Source of the DNA: Deltaproteobacteria bacterium
GTDB taxonomy: Bacteria; Desulfobacterota; Desulfobacteria; Desulfobacterales; JAFDDL01
Reading direction: 5' to 3'
Assembly (NCBI GenBank): GCA_019310865.1
Contig: JAFDDL010000020.1
Coordinates: 1 to 28,016, forward strand
Length of the DNA: 28,016 bases
The translations under genes were made by a program, and so were the position numbers. Every line of letters starts with the position of its first letter. Position 1 is the first letter of the stretch. The notes beneath the pieces were generated by a model. The model was given only the letters and a program-made list of their open reading frames with translations. It was not told where the DNA came from and searched no databases. Positions 15,545 through 22,774 of this stretch are shown here, piece by piece.

Positions 15545-15796
15545 CTATATAGATTCATTTTGCTGCATACTTTTTTGCTTTTTTTCTTCAATTCCCAGAT
15601 CAACGCGTTTTAATTTATCGATCTGATCCCGCAGATGATTTATTTCTTCCTCTTGTTTCGCAACCGTTTTTTCAAGGGAATCAATTAAGTCCATATTTTT
15701 ACTTGTTTCAACCGTTTCTTCAAGGGAAACAATTAAGTCTAAATTTTTTCTTATTTCAATCTTTTGGTGTTCCCGTCCCTTATAAACGGAACCCAC
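15545..15796 (-). CDS. Coiled-coil fragment, probable C-terminal half of frameshifted QseG-like gene
   Basis: An 83-residue ORF starting at a GTG (15796) with no ribosome site of its own. It is almost wholly coiled coil, with two near repeats 'DLIVSLEETVETSKN' and 'DLIDSLEKTVAKQEE', ending in 'LKRVDLGIEEKKQ'. From memory, lipoproteins encoded between GlrK- and GlrR-like genes end in just such a coiled coil with an 'LK.vDl.IEekk' tail. The ORF overlaps the end of the lipoprotein ORF by 46 bp in the -1 frame, so the two most likely form one gene interrupted by a frameshift in the A-rich stretch around 15750-15780. An independent small protein is the alternative. The stop lies 10 nt before the regulator start. 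Confidence 0.6.
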   Translation of the reverse strand: MGSVYKGREHQKIEIRKNLDLIVSLEETVETSKNMDLIDSLEKTVAKQEEEINHLRDQIDKLKRVDLGIEEKKQKSMQQNESI

Positions 15797-16152
15797 AGCT
15801 GTGCCTGATCTCTTGGCTTTCTTTTTGAGGCTCTGTTTAAAACTTTATTCAAAGATGCCATGGATTTTTTATAATCCTGATTCGGATTTTCCGGACTGGC
15901 ATAAAGCAGTCCGATTTGAAAATGAGCTTGATCGGCTAAGCTATCAGGGAACTCTTTCAGCACGGTTAAGCTGTTTGCCATCGACGCTTCATACTGGCGG
16001 TTAACCAGTTGCGCCATACTTTCCTTAAGAAGCTGCCGACCTTGTAGCGTTTTAGGAAAATGAACACATCCAAAAATGAAAAAAGGGAATAAGCCTAAAC
16101 AGGTAAGGTGAAGAAAAAGGTGCTTCCCTTTCCAAGCTTGCTTTCCGCCCAT
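15751..16152 (-). CDS. QseG-like lipoprotein, N-terminal part (TPR-like)
   Basis: A 133-residue ORF with a hydrophobic N-terminus and a lipobox-like IFGC (C29), then a helical repeat region ('ESMAQLVNRQYEASMANSLTVLKEFPDSLADQAHFQIGLLY', 'YKKSMASLNKVL') of TPR type. Position between a sensor kinase and a GlrR-like regulator makes it the counterpart of E. coli QseG/YfhG, an outer-membrane lipoprotein that modulates the kinase QseE/GlrK. ATG at 16152 follows GGGG; it overlaps the end of the kinase gene by 58 bp. The protein stops right after 'LWVPFIRDGNTKRLK', where the family normally continues into a coiled coil. That continuation is found in the -1 frame (15545-15796), so this copy seems frameshifted. 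Confidence 0.75.
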   Translation of the reverse strand: MGGKQAWKGKHLFLHLTCLGLFPFFIFGCVHFPKTLQGRQLLKESMAQLVNRQYEASMANSLTVLKEFPDSLADQAHFQIGLLYASPENPNQDYKKSMASLNKVLNRASKRKPRDQAQLWVPFIRDGNTKRLK

Positions 16153-17546
16153 ATTTTCCCCCCGTGATCAGCGATTATGTGTTTGGAGATCGAAAGACCC
16201 AGACCGGTGCCTCTCTCCGTTTCTTTTCCACGATCAATCCGTTCGAATTTATTAAAAATCCGTTCAAGGTTTTCTTTGGGAATGCCACAGCCCGTATCGG
16301 CGACTGCGACCTCTATGAACTTTTTTCCACCATTCCTTACAGAGATACTCAATACCACTTTGCCCCCCGCCGAAGAAAACTTCAATGCATTGCCGATCAA
16401 GTTTTCCATTAATTGACCAATCCGCTCTGCATCTATTTTAGCGAAAGGAAGATCAGGCGGCGGCTTTAATTCCAAATCAATTTTTTTCCTCAGAGCAAGG
16501 GGGGCGAGTTTCAAGAGGCATTTTTGAATTAGCGGCAAAAGATCGGATTTTTCAAGATGATAATCCATCATTTTTGCTTCCATGCGTGAAAGATCCAGAA
16601 TACGAGTAACCGAATCGATCAACCTTTCACACTCTTCCTGGGTGATCGCTAGTAATTCTTTCTGTTTTTCAGGCATATCGGCATACGTTCCTTCAATGAG
16701 CATACCGGTCGCCTCTTTCATTGCCGTCAACGGTGTGCGAAGATTGTGAGATACGTGGCTAATAAAATCTTTTTTCATTTCATCCAACTCTTTTAATCTC
16801 TCGCACATGAGATTAAAATCGTCAGCCAATTCTTTTATTTCCAACGGCGATGAAACATCGCGTATCTTTTCAAATCTACCCTTGGCGATTTCTTTGGTCT
16901 GTTTCTGTAAAAGTAAAATAGGGTGATTAATGCTTCGGGTATTGTAGAAAGATATTAAAATGCTGATGATAATAGCCAAACCCACGGTGATGTAAGTAAT
17001 CTCCATTGCATGGTAACTCATTCGGCTTGATTCGCGAATTTTGGCATCTCGATTAGACCTGGCAATTTTCATTATTCTTCTTAACCGGTCGTTGATCTTA
17101 TCTACAAGTTTTTCTTTCCGTTCCTGGTATTTTAGATGCGGATAATTTGGATTGCTCTTCGCAGCATCAACTTCTTCCGAAAAGAGAGAAATATAGTTAT
17201 CGTAAAATTGCTTTACCTCTGAAAAGACTTGATTATCCCCTTTTGTGATCATCAGAGACTCGAGTCTTTGCAAATCTTGGATTAATTGTTTCATGATGTC
17301 CCAGAATTTTTCGTAAAAGTCTTGGTCCTGGGAAATTAAATATTTCTTTTCAAAGACCACCTGAGAAAACAATTTATCTGACAGGCGTTCAGTAAGATCA
17401 ATGGTGATACTGTCCACGGCAGAAATTTCACGTACGATTCGATCTAATTTGTTGAGTTGTAATGATACATAACCACCTAAAAAAACAATTAATAACATAA
17501 TCGCTGCATGGCCGAATATCAAACGTTTTAAGATAGTTAATTTCAT
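16095..17546 (-). CDS. Membrane sensor histidine kinase, GlrK/QseE-like
   Basis: A 483-residue inner-membrane kinase. TM1 is about 11-31; a helical periplasmic sensor (four-helix-bundle type, about 32-180) follows; TM2 is about 182-203; HAMP about 204-256. The HisKA H-box 'SHVSHNLRTPL' carries phospho-acceptor H267, and the HATPase domain has N box 'MENLIGNALKFSS', G1 'DTGCGIP' and G2 'GTGLGLSI'. Phosphorelay to the GlrR-like regulator two genes downstream is the expected partnership. ATG at 17546 with AAGGAAG upstream. A 10-bp tandem repeat lies in the promoter region (17563-17582). Length and order match E. coli glrK (475 aa). Confidence 0.93.
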   Translation of the reverse strand: MKLTILKRLIFGHAAIMLLIVFLGGYVSLQLNKLDRIVREISAVDSITIDLTERLSDKLFSQVVFEKKYLISQDQDFYEKFWDIMKQLIQDLQRLESLMITKGDNQVFSEVKQFYDNYISLFSEEVDAAKSNPNYPHLKYQERKEKLVDKINDRLRRIMKIARSNRDAKIRESSRMSYHAMEITYITVGLAIIISILISFYNTRSINHPILLLQKQTKEIAKGRFEKIRDVSSPLEIKELADDFNLMCERLKELDEMKKDFISHVSHNLRTPLTAMKEATGMLIEGTYADMPEKQKELLAITQEECERLIDSVTRILDLSRMEAKMMDYHLEKSDLLPLIQKCLLKLAPLALRKKIDLELKPPPDLPFAKIDAERIGQLMENLIGNALKFSSAGGKVVLSISVRNGGKKFIEVAVADTGCGIPKENLERIFNKFERIDRGKETERGTGLGLSISKHIIADHGGKIWAESKLGKGSTFFFTLPV

Positions 17547-17719
17547 CTTCCTTGTGCCGGTTAATGTCTTTAAATGTCTTTATGTGATATAGAGAAATTT
17601 GACACAGGCATCGGGTTAAGTCAAGTTAGCTGAATCATTGGGATTGGGTTGATTTCGTGAAAAAAACTATATAAAAGGGGATTTAAGGGCGCGCAATCAA
17701 AAGAAATTATTATAAATAA
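17547..17719. other. Leader/promoter region of the kinase operon
   Basis: Non-coding, AT-rich stretch upstream of the sensor-kinase gene. Apart from the 10-bp tandem repeat, I see no clear sigma-70 or sigma-54 promoter for the minus strand; a TTGACA at 17611-17616 faces the other way and has no gene. Confidence 0.4.
17563..17582. repeat. 10-bp direct tandem repeat upstream of kinase operon
   Basis: AATGTCTTTA occurs twice in direct succession (17563-17572 and 17573-17582), about 17 bp before the kinase ATG. One helical turn of spacing is typical of paired regulator binding sites, but the position is so close to the start codon that a binder would act downstream of the promoter. Confidence 0.45.
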
Positions 17720-17797
17720 CCCCAGTGTTGCAAAAGCCGGAGGGCTTCAGAGGCAAGGCGTCAAGAGTGAAGCTGTGTTGTTTATGCAACATTGGGG
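17720..17797. mobile_element. MITE-like element with terminal inverted repeats
   Basis: A 78-bp non-coding unit bounded by CCCCAGTGTTGCA (17720-17732) and TGCAACATTGGGG (17785-17797), a 13-bp terminal inverted repeat with one mismatch. It is flanked by ATAA on both sides (17716-17719 and 17798-17801), extendable to ATAAC if one C is counted outside; this looks like a target-site duplication. An internal AAGCC...GGCTT hairpin (about 17734-17747) lies near the left end. No ORF. Could be a MITE, a REP-type intergenic repeat, or a structured RNA. Confidence 0.55.
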
Positions 17798-17818
17798 ATA
17801 ACGGATACATGATAAAAG

Positions 17819-17841
17819 AAGGGGCATCGGCGATGCCCCTT
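17819..17841 (-). terminator. Strong intrinsic terminator for the acidic repeat-protein gene
   Basis: Perfect inverted repeat AAGGGGCATCG / CGATGCCCCTT around one central base, 22 bp beyond the stop of the minus-strand gene at 17864. On the minus strand it is followed by TTCTTTTATC, the T-rich tail expected of an intrinsic terminator. Confidence 0.85.
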
Positions 17842-17863
17842 CAGTTTGAATCCTTATCAGGTT

Positions 17864-18187
17864 TTAACTGGAACTCTTGGCAGGGTTTTCGGAGGTAGCT
17901 TCTTCCGCTACTTCTTGAACATTTTTCTCCGCATCTGCTTTTGCTTCATCTGCATTCGATTCGGCCGCTTCCGCTGCGCTATCTACAACATCCTTGAATG
18001 CGGTGGCATCTGCATTCGATTCAGCCGCTTCCGCTTCGTTATTTACAACATCCTCGACTGCGGTGGTATCAGCTAAGATCGCCACTTGCTTTGTTTTTTG
18101 ACAATCATCTGCCGATAGGATTGCAACAAAAGTGAAAGAAAATAAAAAACATGCCATCAATACCATTGATATCGTTTTTTTAAACAT
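17864..18187 (-). CDS. Secreted acidic Ala/Glu-rich repeat protein
   Basis: A 107-residue exported protein of unknown function. The signal peptide is about MFKKTISMVLMACFLFSFTFVAILSA, and the mature part is acidic and nearly free of aromatics. Two 20-residue units in tandem (AVEDVVNNEAEAAESNADAT and AFKDVVDSAAEAAESNADEA) reflect a 60-bp DNA duplication around 17947-18066, followed by a degenerate third helical stretch. Composition suggests an extended helix. ATG at 18187 has GGAGG 5 nt upstream; the in-frame TTG four codons earlier overlaps that site. A strong terminator at 17819-17841 ends the transcript before the kinase operon, so this is its own unit. Confidence 0.75.
   Translation of the reverse strand: MFKKTISMVLMACFLFSFTFVAILSADDCQKTKQVAILADTTAVEDVVNNEAEAAESNADATAFKDVVDSAAEAAESNADEAKADAEKNVQEVAEEATSENPAKSSS
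17947..18066. repeat. 60-bp tandem duplication within coding sequence
   Basis: CATCTGCATTCGATTC recurs exactly 60 bp apart (17947 and 18007), with flanking codons also similar, giving two 20-residue repeats in the acidic secreted protein. Confidence 0.7.
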
Positions 18188-18656
18188 TTTTACCTCCAAC
18201 GTCCTGTTAATTTACATTTTGAGATTTACTTACTTTTTACACGAAACGATTACGTTTTATTTTAATTTATTTCTGAAGTATCACCTCCTTATTCAGTGCC
18301 AATTCTAAAAAAGCACCATTTCTGAATCGGATACCGGGGTTTAGAAGATTGTAACTGATTCTATCTTTTGGTTCTCGATTCATTGCTCTGTCTCAACACT
18401 ACTGCAAACGGTATACCAGTCCATTCGAATTAGGTATCTATCTGATTTATATCGGCTTTCAATTTTGAATGTCGATGGGATGTCACCCCTGAGTGTATGA
18501 GATAGCCTACAGTATGAGAGCGGTTAAAAATGGATTTGAGATGCAAGTAGCCGGGGATTCAATGTTTATCAAGATGTAGGGATTTTCATACACTTTGGCT
18601 GGGATGGGATACCATTGAAAATTTATAATAATATTAATGTATTGGATTAATTTGTC
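18188..18656. other. Long AT-rich intergenic region, no gene recognised
   Basis: About 470 bp between two divergent genes. It must hold the promoter of the minus-strand acidic protein. Features seen: TCACCTCCTT at 18281-18290 (the anti-Shine-Dalgarno sequence on plus, a perfect AAGGAGGTGA on minus, but with no start codon at useful distance), and GTATGAGA twice, about 17 bp apart, near 18495-18520. A small RNA could be hidden here; I see no intrinsic terminator to support one. Confidence 0.45.
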
Positions 18657-18685
18657 TTGACAAGTGGCCCGTAATTGGCTTTAAT
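18657..18685 (+). promoter_or_regulatory. Sigma-70 promoter TTGACA-N17-TTTAAT for PilZ gene
   Basis: Perfect -35 (18657-18662), 17-bp spacer and 5/6 -10 (18680-18685); start expected near 18692, giving a leader of about 28 nt. The spacer also contains TGGCCCGTAATTGGC (18665-18679), which keeps GG and GC at sigma-54 spacing; the sigma-70 reading is the better one. Confidence 0.6.
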
Positions 18686-18719
18686 CATAATAATTAATAC
18701 CCACCTTACCGGAGGAATC

Positions 18720-19112
18720 ATGACCAAATCCGCAAACAGTCGCAGAAAAGATATTGCAGCCCAACTTGCCGAGACCATCGAAAACCTGTCCGAATCCCAG
18801 CAGAAAGATCTGATGAAAATTGCTCGGGGCTGGTTGGATGATCAGCGAAAATACACACGGAAACAATATTATATGGATATCGATTATTCGGATGACCACA
18901 GTATCGAACATGGCATGATTCATAACATTTCCGATAGAGGTGTATTTGTCCAGCCGGCATCCGCATATCCAAGTGGACGGTCAATCACCATGAAGTTCGA
19001 ACATCCGCACACCCCGAAAAACCTTGAACTCAATGGAACCATCGTCTGGAAAAATACCGTGGGGATGGGGATTAAATTCGACCAGGTAATGGAAGGTGAC
19101 CCTGGGAACTAA
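18720..19112 (+). CDS. PilZ-domain protein, likely c-di-GMP binding
   Basis: A 130-residue cytoplasmic protein. Residues about 1-45 are helical and charged. The PilZ barrel follows, with both ligand motifs: RxxxR in 'RKYTRK' and N-x-S-x-x-G in 'NISDRG', then strands ending 'GTIVWKNTVGMGIKF'. Both motifs intact suggests c-di-GMP binding; the output partner is unknown. ATG at 18720 with GGAGG 4 nt upstream; an earlier in-frame ATG at 18675 precedes the expected transcription start. Well-formed promoter directly upstream. The efflux operon begins 150 bp downstream on the same strand, with a possible hairpin between. Confidence 0.85.
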   Translation: MTKSANSRRKDIAAQLAETIENLSESQQKDLMKIARGWLDDQRKYTRKQYYMDIDYSDDHSIEHGMIHNISDRGVFVQPASAYPSGRSITMKFEHPHTPKNLELNGTIVWKNTVGMGIKFDQVMEGDPGN

Positions 19113-19127
19113 CGTTTCGACGATATC

Positions 19128-19153
19128 ACGCCCTGGGTCTTGTGTCCGGGCGT
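19128..19153 (+). terminator. Possible weak terminator after PilZ gene
   Basis: ACGCCC (19128-19133) pairs with GGGCGT (19148-19153) across a 14-nt loop. The following sequence is C/T-rich rather than a T-run, so termination would be weak and read-through into the efflux operon is possible. Confidence 0.3.
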
Positions 19154-19262
19154 CACGCCTGATTCCCGCCCCCCTTTCTTTCCTCTGCAGCGTTTTTCTT
19201 TGTTTTTCCTGTTGCCTCTCTTGCGGATTGATTGATATGTAGGACAATTAAATACGAAAAGG

Positions 19263-21638
19263 ATGACAGATTTCATGTTCAAATTTGCCGTGATTCTCAG
19301 TCTCTTAGTGCTGGCATCCCTATTCCCGATGGGCACGCAAGCCCATGCATCGGGAAAAGAGCTTCGAATCGGAATTCTCATCGATGTGGAAAGAAAAGAG
19401 ACCCCGGGGTTAATCCGTAAGATCGAAACCGAAATAAAAAACCTGCTGGAAGCAAAATACACCGTTAAAATAGAAGATGCTGACATTTTGCGCTGTGATT
19501 GGTCCGTCGACTGCATTGAACGCAATTACCAACAACTCGTCAATGATGCGCGTATCGATATCATCATCGGTCTGGGGTTTTTAAACGGCGCGGTTTTGAC
19601 TCGGCGAACAGCCTATCCCAAGCCGGTGATTGTCGTGGGGGTAATTGATACGGAGATTCAAAAAACGCCCATAACGCCTCAAAAGACATCCGGTGTGCAC
19701 AACCTAACGTATGTGATGCTGCCGAAATCTCTGGATTCGGATCTTGAAACATTTCACAGACTCTACCCGTATAGGCGAATCGGCCTGATTGAGGACCGGC
19801 GTTTGATGGAAGTCATTCCCGCTGATAACCGTATGGCGGACATTCTGGCGGAAATGGGCGTGTCGATTCTGCAAATTTCCGTCGATTCCATCGATGCGGC
19901 GATGGATGGGCTTTCTGAAAAAGTCGATGCGGTGATTATCGGCACGCTTAACCGGTTTGAAGAGCATGACCGGGCAAGGCTCATCGAAAAAATCAACGCC
20001 CAGAATCTGCCATCATTTGCGTTAATGGGCGCAGCCGATCTGAGGCTTGGGGCACTGGCAGCCACGGGACCCATAACCGATTATGATAAAATTTTCAGGC
20101 GCTTGGCGCTGAACATCGAGCGAATTCTCGATGGGGAAGATCCGGCCGAATTACCGTTGATGCTTGATCACCCACAGAACTTGTTTCTGAATCCGGAAAC
20201 CGCCAGGCGGATTGGGTTTTCACCATCTTGGGACCTATTGATGGATGCGCAACTGGTCCTATCGCCGAGTCGGGCAGACGTCCCAGTTCTCGGGCTGGGC
20301 GATGTCATTCGTGAAGCCTTATCCGCCAACAAAGCCCTGGCCGCGAAACAGGCGGCGTATCGATCCAAAGAAGCGGATGTGGCCCTTTCTAAAACCGAGC
20401 TTTTTCCCCAGCTGGGCATTTCGGCGGGCGGGACGGTGATCGATGCGGAACATGCCGCGGGCGGGCAGGCCGAGAGAACCACCAGCGCTGCTGCGACTGT
20501 GGACCAGGTCATTTATTCAGAACAGCTTCTGGCAAATGTGACCATCAAAGGCCACGAACTCATGGCGTCTCAGTACAGTCTCAATCAATTGGAGCTGGAT
20601 ACCGTGCAAGAAACCAGTTTGGTGTATTTCGATATTCTCAGGGCATTAACCGATCGCCGGATTCGGAAAGACTACCTGGATCTGGTTAAAAAAAATCTCG
20701 ATATTGCCCGCAAACGCCTCAGCGTCGGTTACGCCGGGGCTGCCGACGTCTATCGATGGGAGAGTGAGATCGCCAGGGCCAAGAACAGCCTGATCGAGGC
20801 ATATGCCGCCATGCTCAGCGCCAAACATCGTTTGAACCAGCTCCTGTACCGGCCCATCGATGACGAATGGGAGGTTCGCGATGTCACCCTTTCCGACAAT
20901 CCGTACAATTTTTATCCGGAAGATGAATTCAGGAAATTTCTGGACAATCCGGCTTTTGTGAAGACCTTCGCCGATTTTCTGGTCATGGAAGCCCGCACGA
21001 CACTTCCGGAAATCAAGGAAATCGATGAATCCATAAAAAGTATTAAACGAAGTTTGGTATCTTACAAAAAAAAGCGGTATTTACCCGATGTTCTGTTGCG
21101 TGCTCAGGCGGATCGGTCCCTTTCCCGCTCCGGAGACGGTTCTGAAATCCCGCTTCCGGATGATGATTCATGGCAGGTGGGCGTCCATGCGACCTGGCCG
21201 ATTTTCGAAGGGGGTCAGATTCATACGCGCACCCACCAGCTGCGTATTGACCTGACGCGCCTGGAAAACCAGAAGGCGGATCTGATCCATAACCTCGAGG
21301 CGAACCTGCGAAACAACGTTCTTCAAATTCTCTCCAAGTCATTTAACATAACCCTCTCTAGGCAAGCTGCCGAGGCCGGGGCCAAGAGTCTTGAATTGGA
21401 GCAGGATGCCTATGAAAAGGGGCTGGTATCCATTGTACAGCTTCTCGATGCGCAGAACGCAGCCTTGACGGCGGAACTGTCTGCGGCCAATGCGGTTTAT
21501 GATTATTTTACCAGTCATCTGAATCTGGAAAGATCCGTGGGGCGATTTGTCATGCTGAGCACGGTGGCTTTTCAGACGGATTTCATGGACCGTTTTGATC
21601 AGTATTTTGATGAGAAACAAAAACCCCGAGATGAGTGA
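19263..21638 (+). CDS. Substrate-binding domain fused to TolC-like outer-membrane efflux protein
   Basis: A 791-residue envelope protein with a signal peptide (MFKFAVILSLLVLASLFPMGTQAHA). Residues about 33-330 resemble the ABC-transporter substrate-binding family (type I periplasmic-binding fold): 'LRIGILIDVER', 'DIIIGLGFLNGAVL', 'KPVIVVGVID', 'TSGVHNLTYVMLPKSLDSDLE', 'RIGLIED' and a C-terminal 'RRLALNIERILDGEDPAELP'. Residues about 342-775 are a TolC/OEP protein with two halves of long helices ('VIREALSANKALAAKQAAYRSKEADV', 'YEKGLVSIVQLLDAQNAALTAEL'). TolC proteins normally start directly at the second part (about 430-480 aa). The ATG at 19263 has no spaced ribosome site; ATG 19275 (AAGG 14 nt upstream) begins the signal peptide and is possible. 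First gene of an efflux operon with an adaptor and an RND pump. A ligand-sensing or capturing role for the extra domain is inference. Confidence 0.85.
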   Translation: MTDFMFKFAVILSLLVLASLFPMGTQAHASGKELRIGILIDVERKETPGLIRKIETEIKNLLEAKYTVKIEDADILRCDWSVDCIERNYQQLVNDARIDIIIGLGFLNGAVLTRRTAYPKPVIVVGVIDTEIQKTPITPQKTSGVHNLTYVMLPKSLDSDLETFHRLYPYRRIGLIEDRRLMEVIPADNRMADILAEMGVSILQISVDSIDAAMDGLSEKVDAVIIGTLNRFEEHDRARLIEKINAQNLPSFALMGAADLRLGALAATGPITDYDKIFRRLALNIERILDGEDPAELPLMLDHPQNLFLNPETARRIGFSPSWDLLMDAQLVLSPSRADVPVLGLGDVIREALSANKALAAKQAAYRSKEADVALSKTELFPQLGISAGGTVIDAEHAAGGQAERTTSAAATVDQVIYSEQLLANVTIKGHELMASQYSLNQLELDTVQETSLVYFDILRALTDRRIRKDYLDLVKKNLDIARKRLSVGYAGAADVYRWESEIARAKNSLIEAYAAMLSAKHRLNQLLYRPIDDEWEVRDVTLSDNPYNFYPEDEFRKFLDNPAFVKTFADFLVMEARTTLPEIKEIDESIKSIKRSLVSYKKKRYLPDVLLRAQADRSLSRSGDGSEIPLPDDDSWQVGVHATWPIFEGGQIHTRTHQLRIDLTRLENQKADLIHNLEANLRNNVLQILSKSFNITLSRQAAEAGAKSLELEQDAYEKGLVSIVQLLDAQNAALTAELSAANAVYDYFTSHLNLERSVGRFVMLSTVAFQTDFMDRFDQYFDEKQKPRDE

Positions 21639-21641
21639 CAT

Positions 21642-22736
21642 ATGCAAATGAAAGCGATTGTTTTTACGGGTATGGCGCTGCTGTTCGCAGCCTGTTTCAA
21701 TGGCTGCATCGATGAAACCAGCGAATCGGAGGAAATCGTCAGACCCGTTCGATACCAGCAGGTACGGCGCATCGGGACCAAGACGATGCGCACCTTTTCG
21801 GGTGTTGCCAGAGCGGAGACCGAAACCAATCTCAGTTTTCGGGTTGGTGGGATTATCCTGGCCATCAACGCGCAAGTCGGCCAGCGGGTAAAAAAGGGCC
21901 ATTTAATTGCTGCCATCGATACCATCGACATATCCTTGCAGCTCGAAGACGCAAAGGCGGGTCTGGAGAACGCCAGGGTTCAACTGGAAACCGCCCGGTC
22001 CAACCGCAATCGACTTCGGGAGCTCTATGAGAACAACAATATCGCCCTGAGCGATTACGAAGGGGGTAAAAACCAATATGCTTCTGCAAAAGCGACCTAT
22101 GAGTCCAAACAAAAGCAGCTCGACCTGCAGAAACGACAACTTTCTTACGGCAACCTCTATTCACCGGCTGACGGCTTTGTCGCCGACGTCCCCGTGGAAA
22201 AAAATGAAAACGTGCAGGCCGGGCAATTGGTGATATCACTGACTTCCGGGAAACATATTGATGTCGAAGTGGGAATGCCCGGCGCGTTTATCCATCTCGT
22301 TGAGCCGGGATTGCGAACCTTGGTCCGGTTTTCTTCGGATTCCCAGGAGCAATTTACCGGCATCGTATCGAAAGTGTCCCCGGTGAGCAGCGCATCGTCC
22401 ACTTACCCGGTTACGGTAAGGCTTGACACGGTGTCGGAAAAAATCCGGCCGGGCATGCCGGCAGAGGTAACCTTTGATTTTGAGACCGGAAGTGGTGATC
22501 TGACCATCCATGTGCCCGGTAATGCCGTTGCCGAGGATACCCAGGGGCAGTTTGTTTTTGTGGTGGTGGAGGGCCCGGAAAACGGGTTTGCCCGCGTTCA
22601 TAAAAGACCCGTTACGGTCGGGGCGCTGACTGCAGACGGATTTCAAATCGTGGAAGGCCTTACCGAGGGTGAGCTGGTTGTGACCTCGGGCGTTTCTAAA
22701 ATAAATGACGGGATGAAAGTCCGATTTACCAGATAA
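21642..22736 (+). CDS. RND efflux periplasmic adaptor (MFP) lipoprotein
   Basis: A 364-residue membrane-fusion protein linking the inner-membrane pump to the outer-membrane channel. Signal peptide with Cys at 18 ('LLFAAC') and 22 ('FNGC'), probably lipidated. Order: beta-barrel start ('VRPVRYQQV'), lipoyl half 'VGGIILAINAQVGQRVKKGHLIAAID', a helical hairpin (about 100-165), second lipoyl half 'SPADGFVADVPVEKNENVQAGQLV', then barrel and membrane-proximal domain ('RPVTVGALTADGFQIVEGLTEGELVVTSGV'). It starts 3 bp after the outer-membrane gene, so is translationally linked. ATG 21648 is an alternative start. It is followed by a hairpin and the pump gene. Confidence 0.93.
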   Translation: MQMKAIVFTGMALLFAACFNGCIDETSESEEIVRPVRYQQVRRIGTKTMRTFSGVARAETETNLSFRVGGIILAINAQVGQRVKKGHLIAAIDTIDISLQLEDAKAGLENARVQLETARSNRNRLRELYENNNIALSDYEGGKNQYASAKATYESKQKQLDLQKRQLSYGNLYSPADGFVADVPVEKNENVQAGQLVISLTSGKHIDVEVGMPGAFIHLVEPGLRTLVRFSSDSQEQFTGIVSKVSPVSSASSTYPVTVRLDTVSEKIRPGMPAEVTFDFETGSGDLTIHVPGNAVAEDTQGQFVFVVVEGPENGFARVHKRPVTVGALTADGFQIVEGLTEGELVVTSGVSKINDGMKVRFTR

Positions 22737-22761
22737 GGGTTCGCTTTCCTACGCGAGCCCT
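22736..22761 (+). other. Hairpin between adaptor and pump genes
   Basis: A 9-bp stem (22736-22744 with 22753-22761, one G-U pair) and 8-nt loop fill the 38-bp gap between the adaptor stop and the pump start. No T-run follows, so it is not an ordinary terminator; it may modulate mRNA stability or stoichiometry. The pump ATG at 22775 has no evident Shine-Dalgarno sequence. Confidence 0.55.
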
Positions 22762-22774
22762 AAATGCGAATGCT

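Noticed and set aside
15745..15800. Programmed -1 frameshift in the QseG-like gene
   Set aside because: No convincing X-XXY-YYZ heptamer or downstream structure; mutation or sequence error is simpler.
18290..18310. Sigma-54 promoter for the acidic repeat protein (minus strand TTGGCAC)
   Set aside because: A good -24 block, but the -12 GC is GG; not a valid pair.
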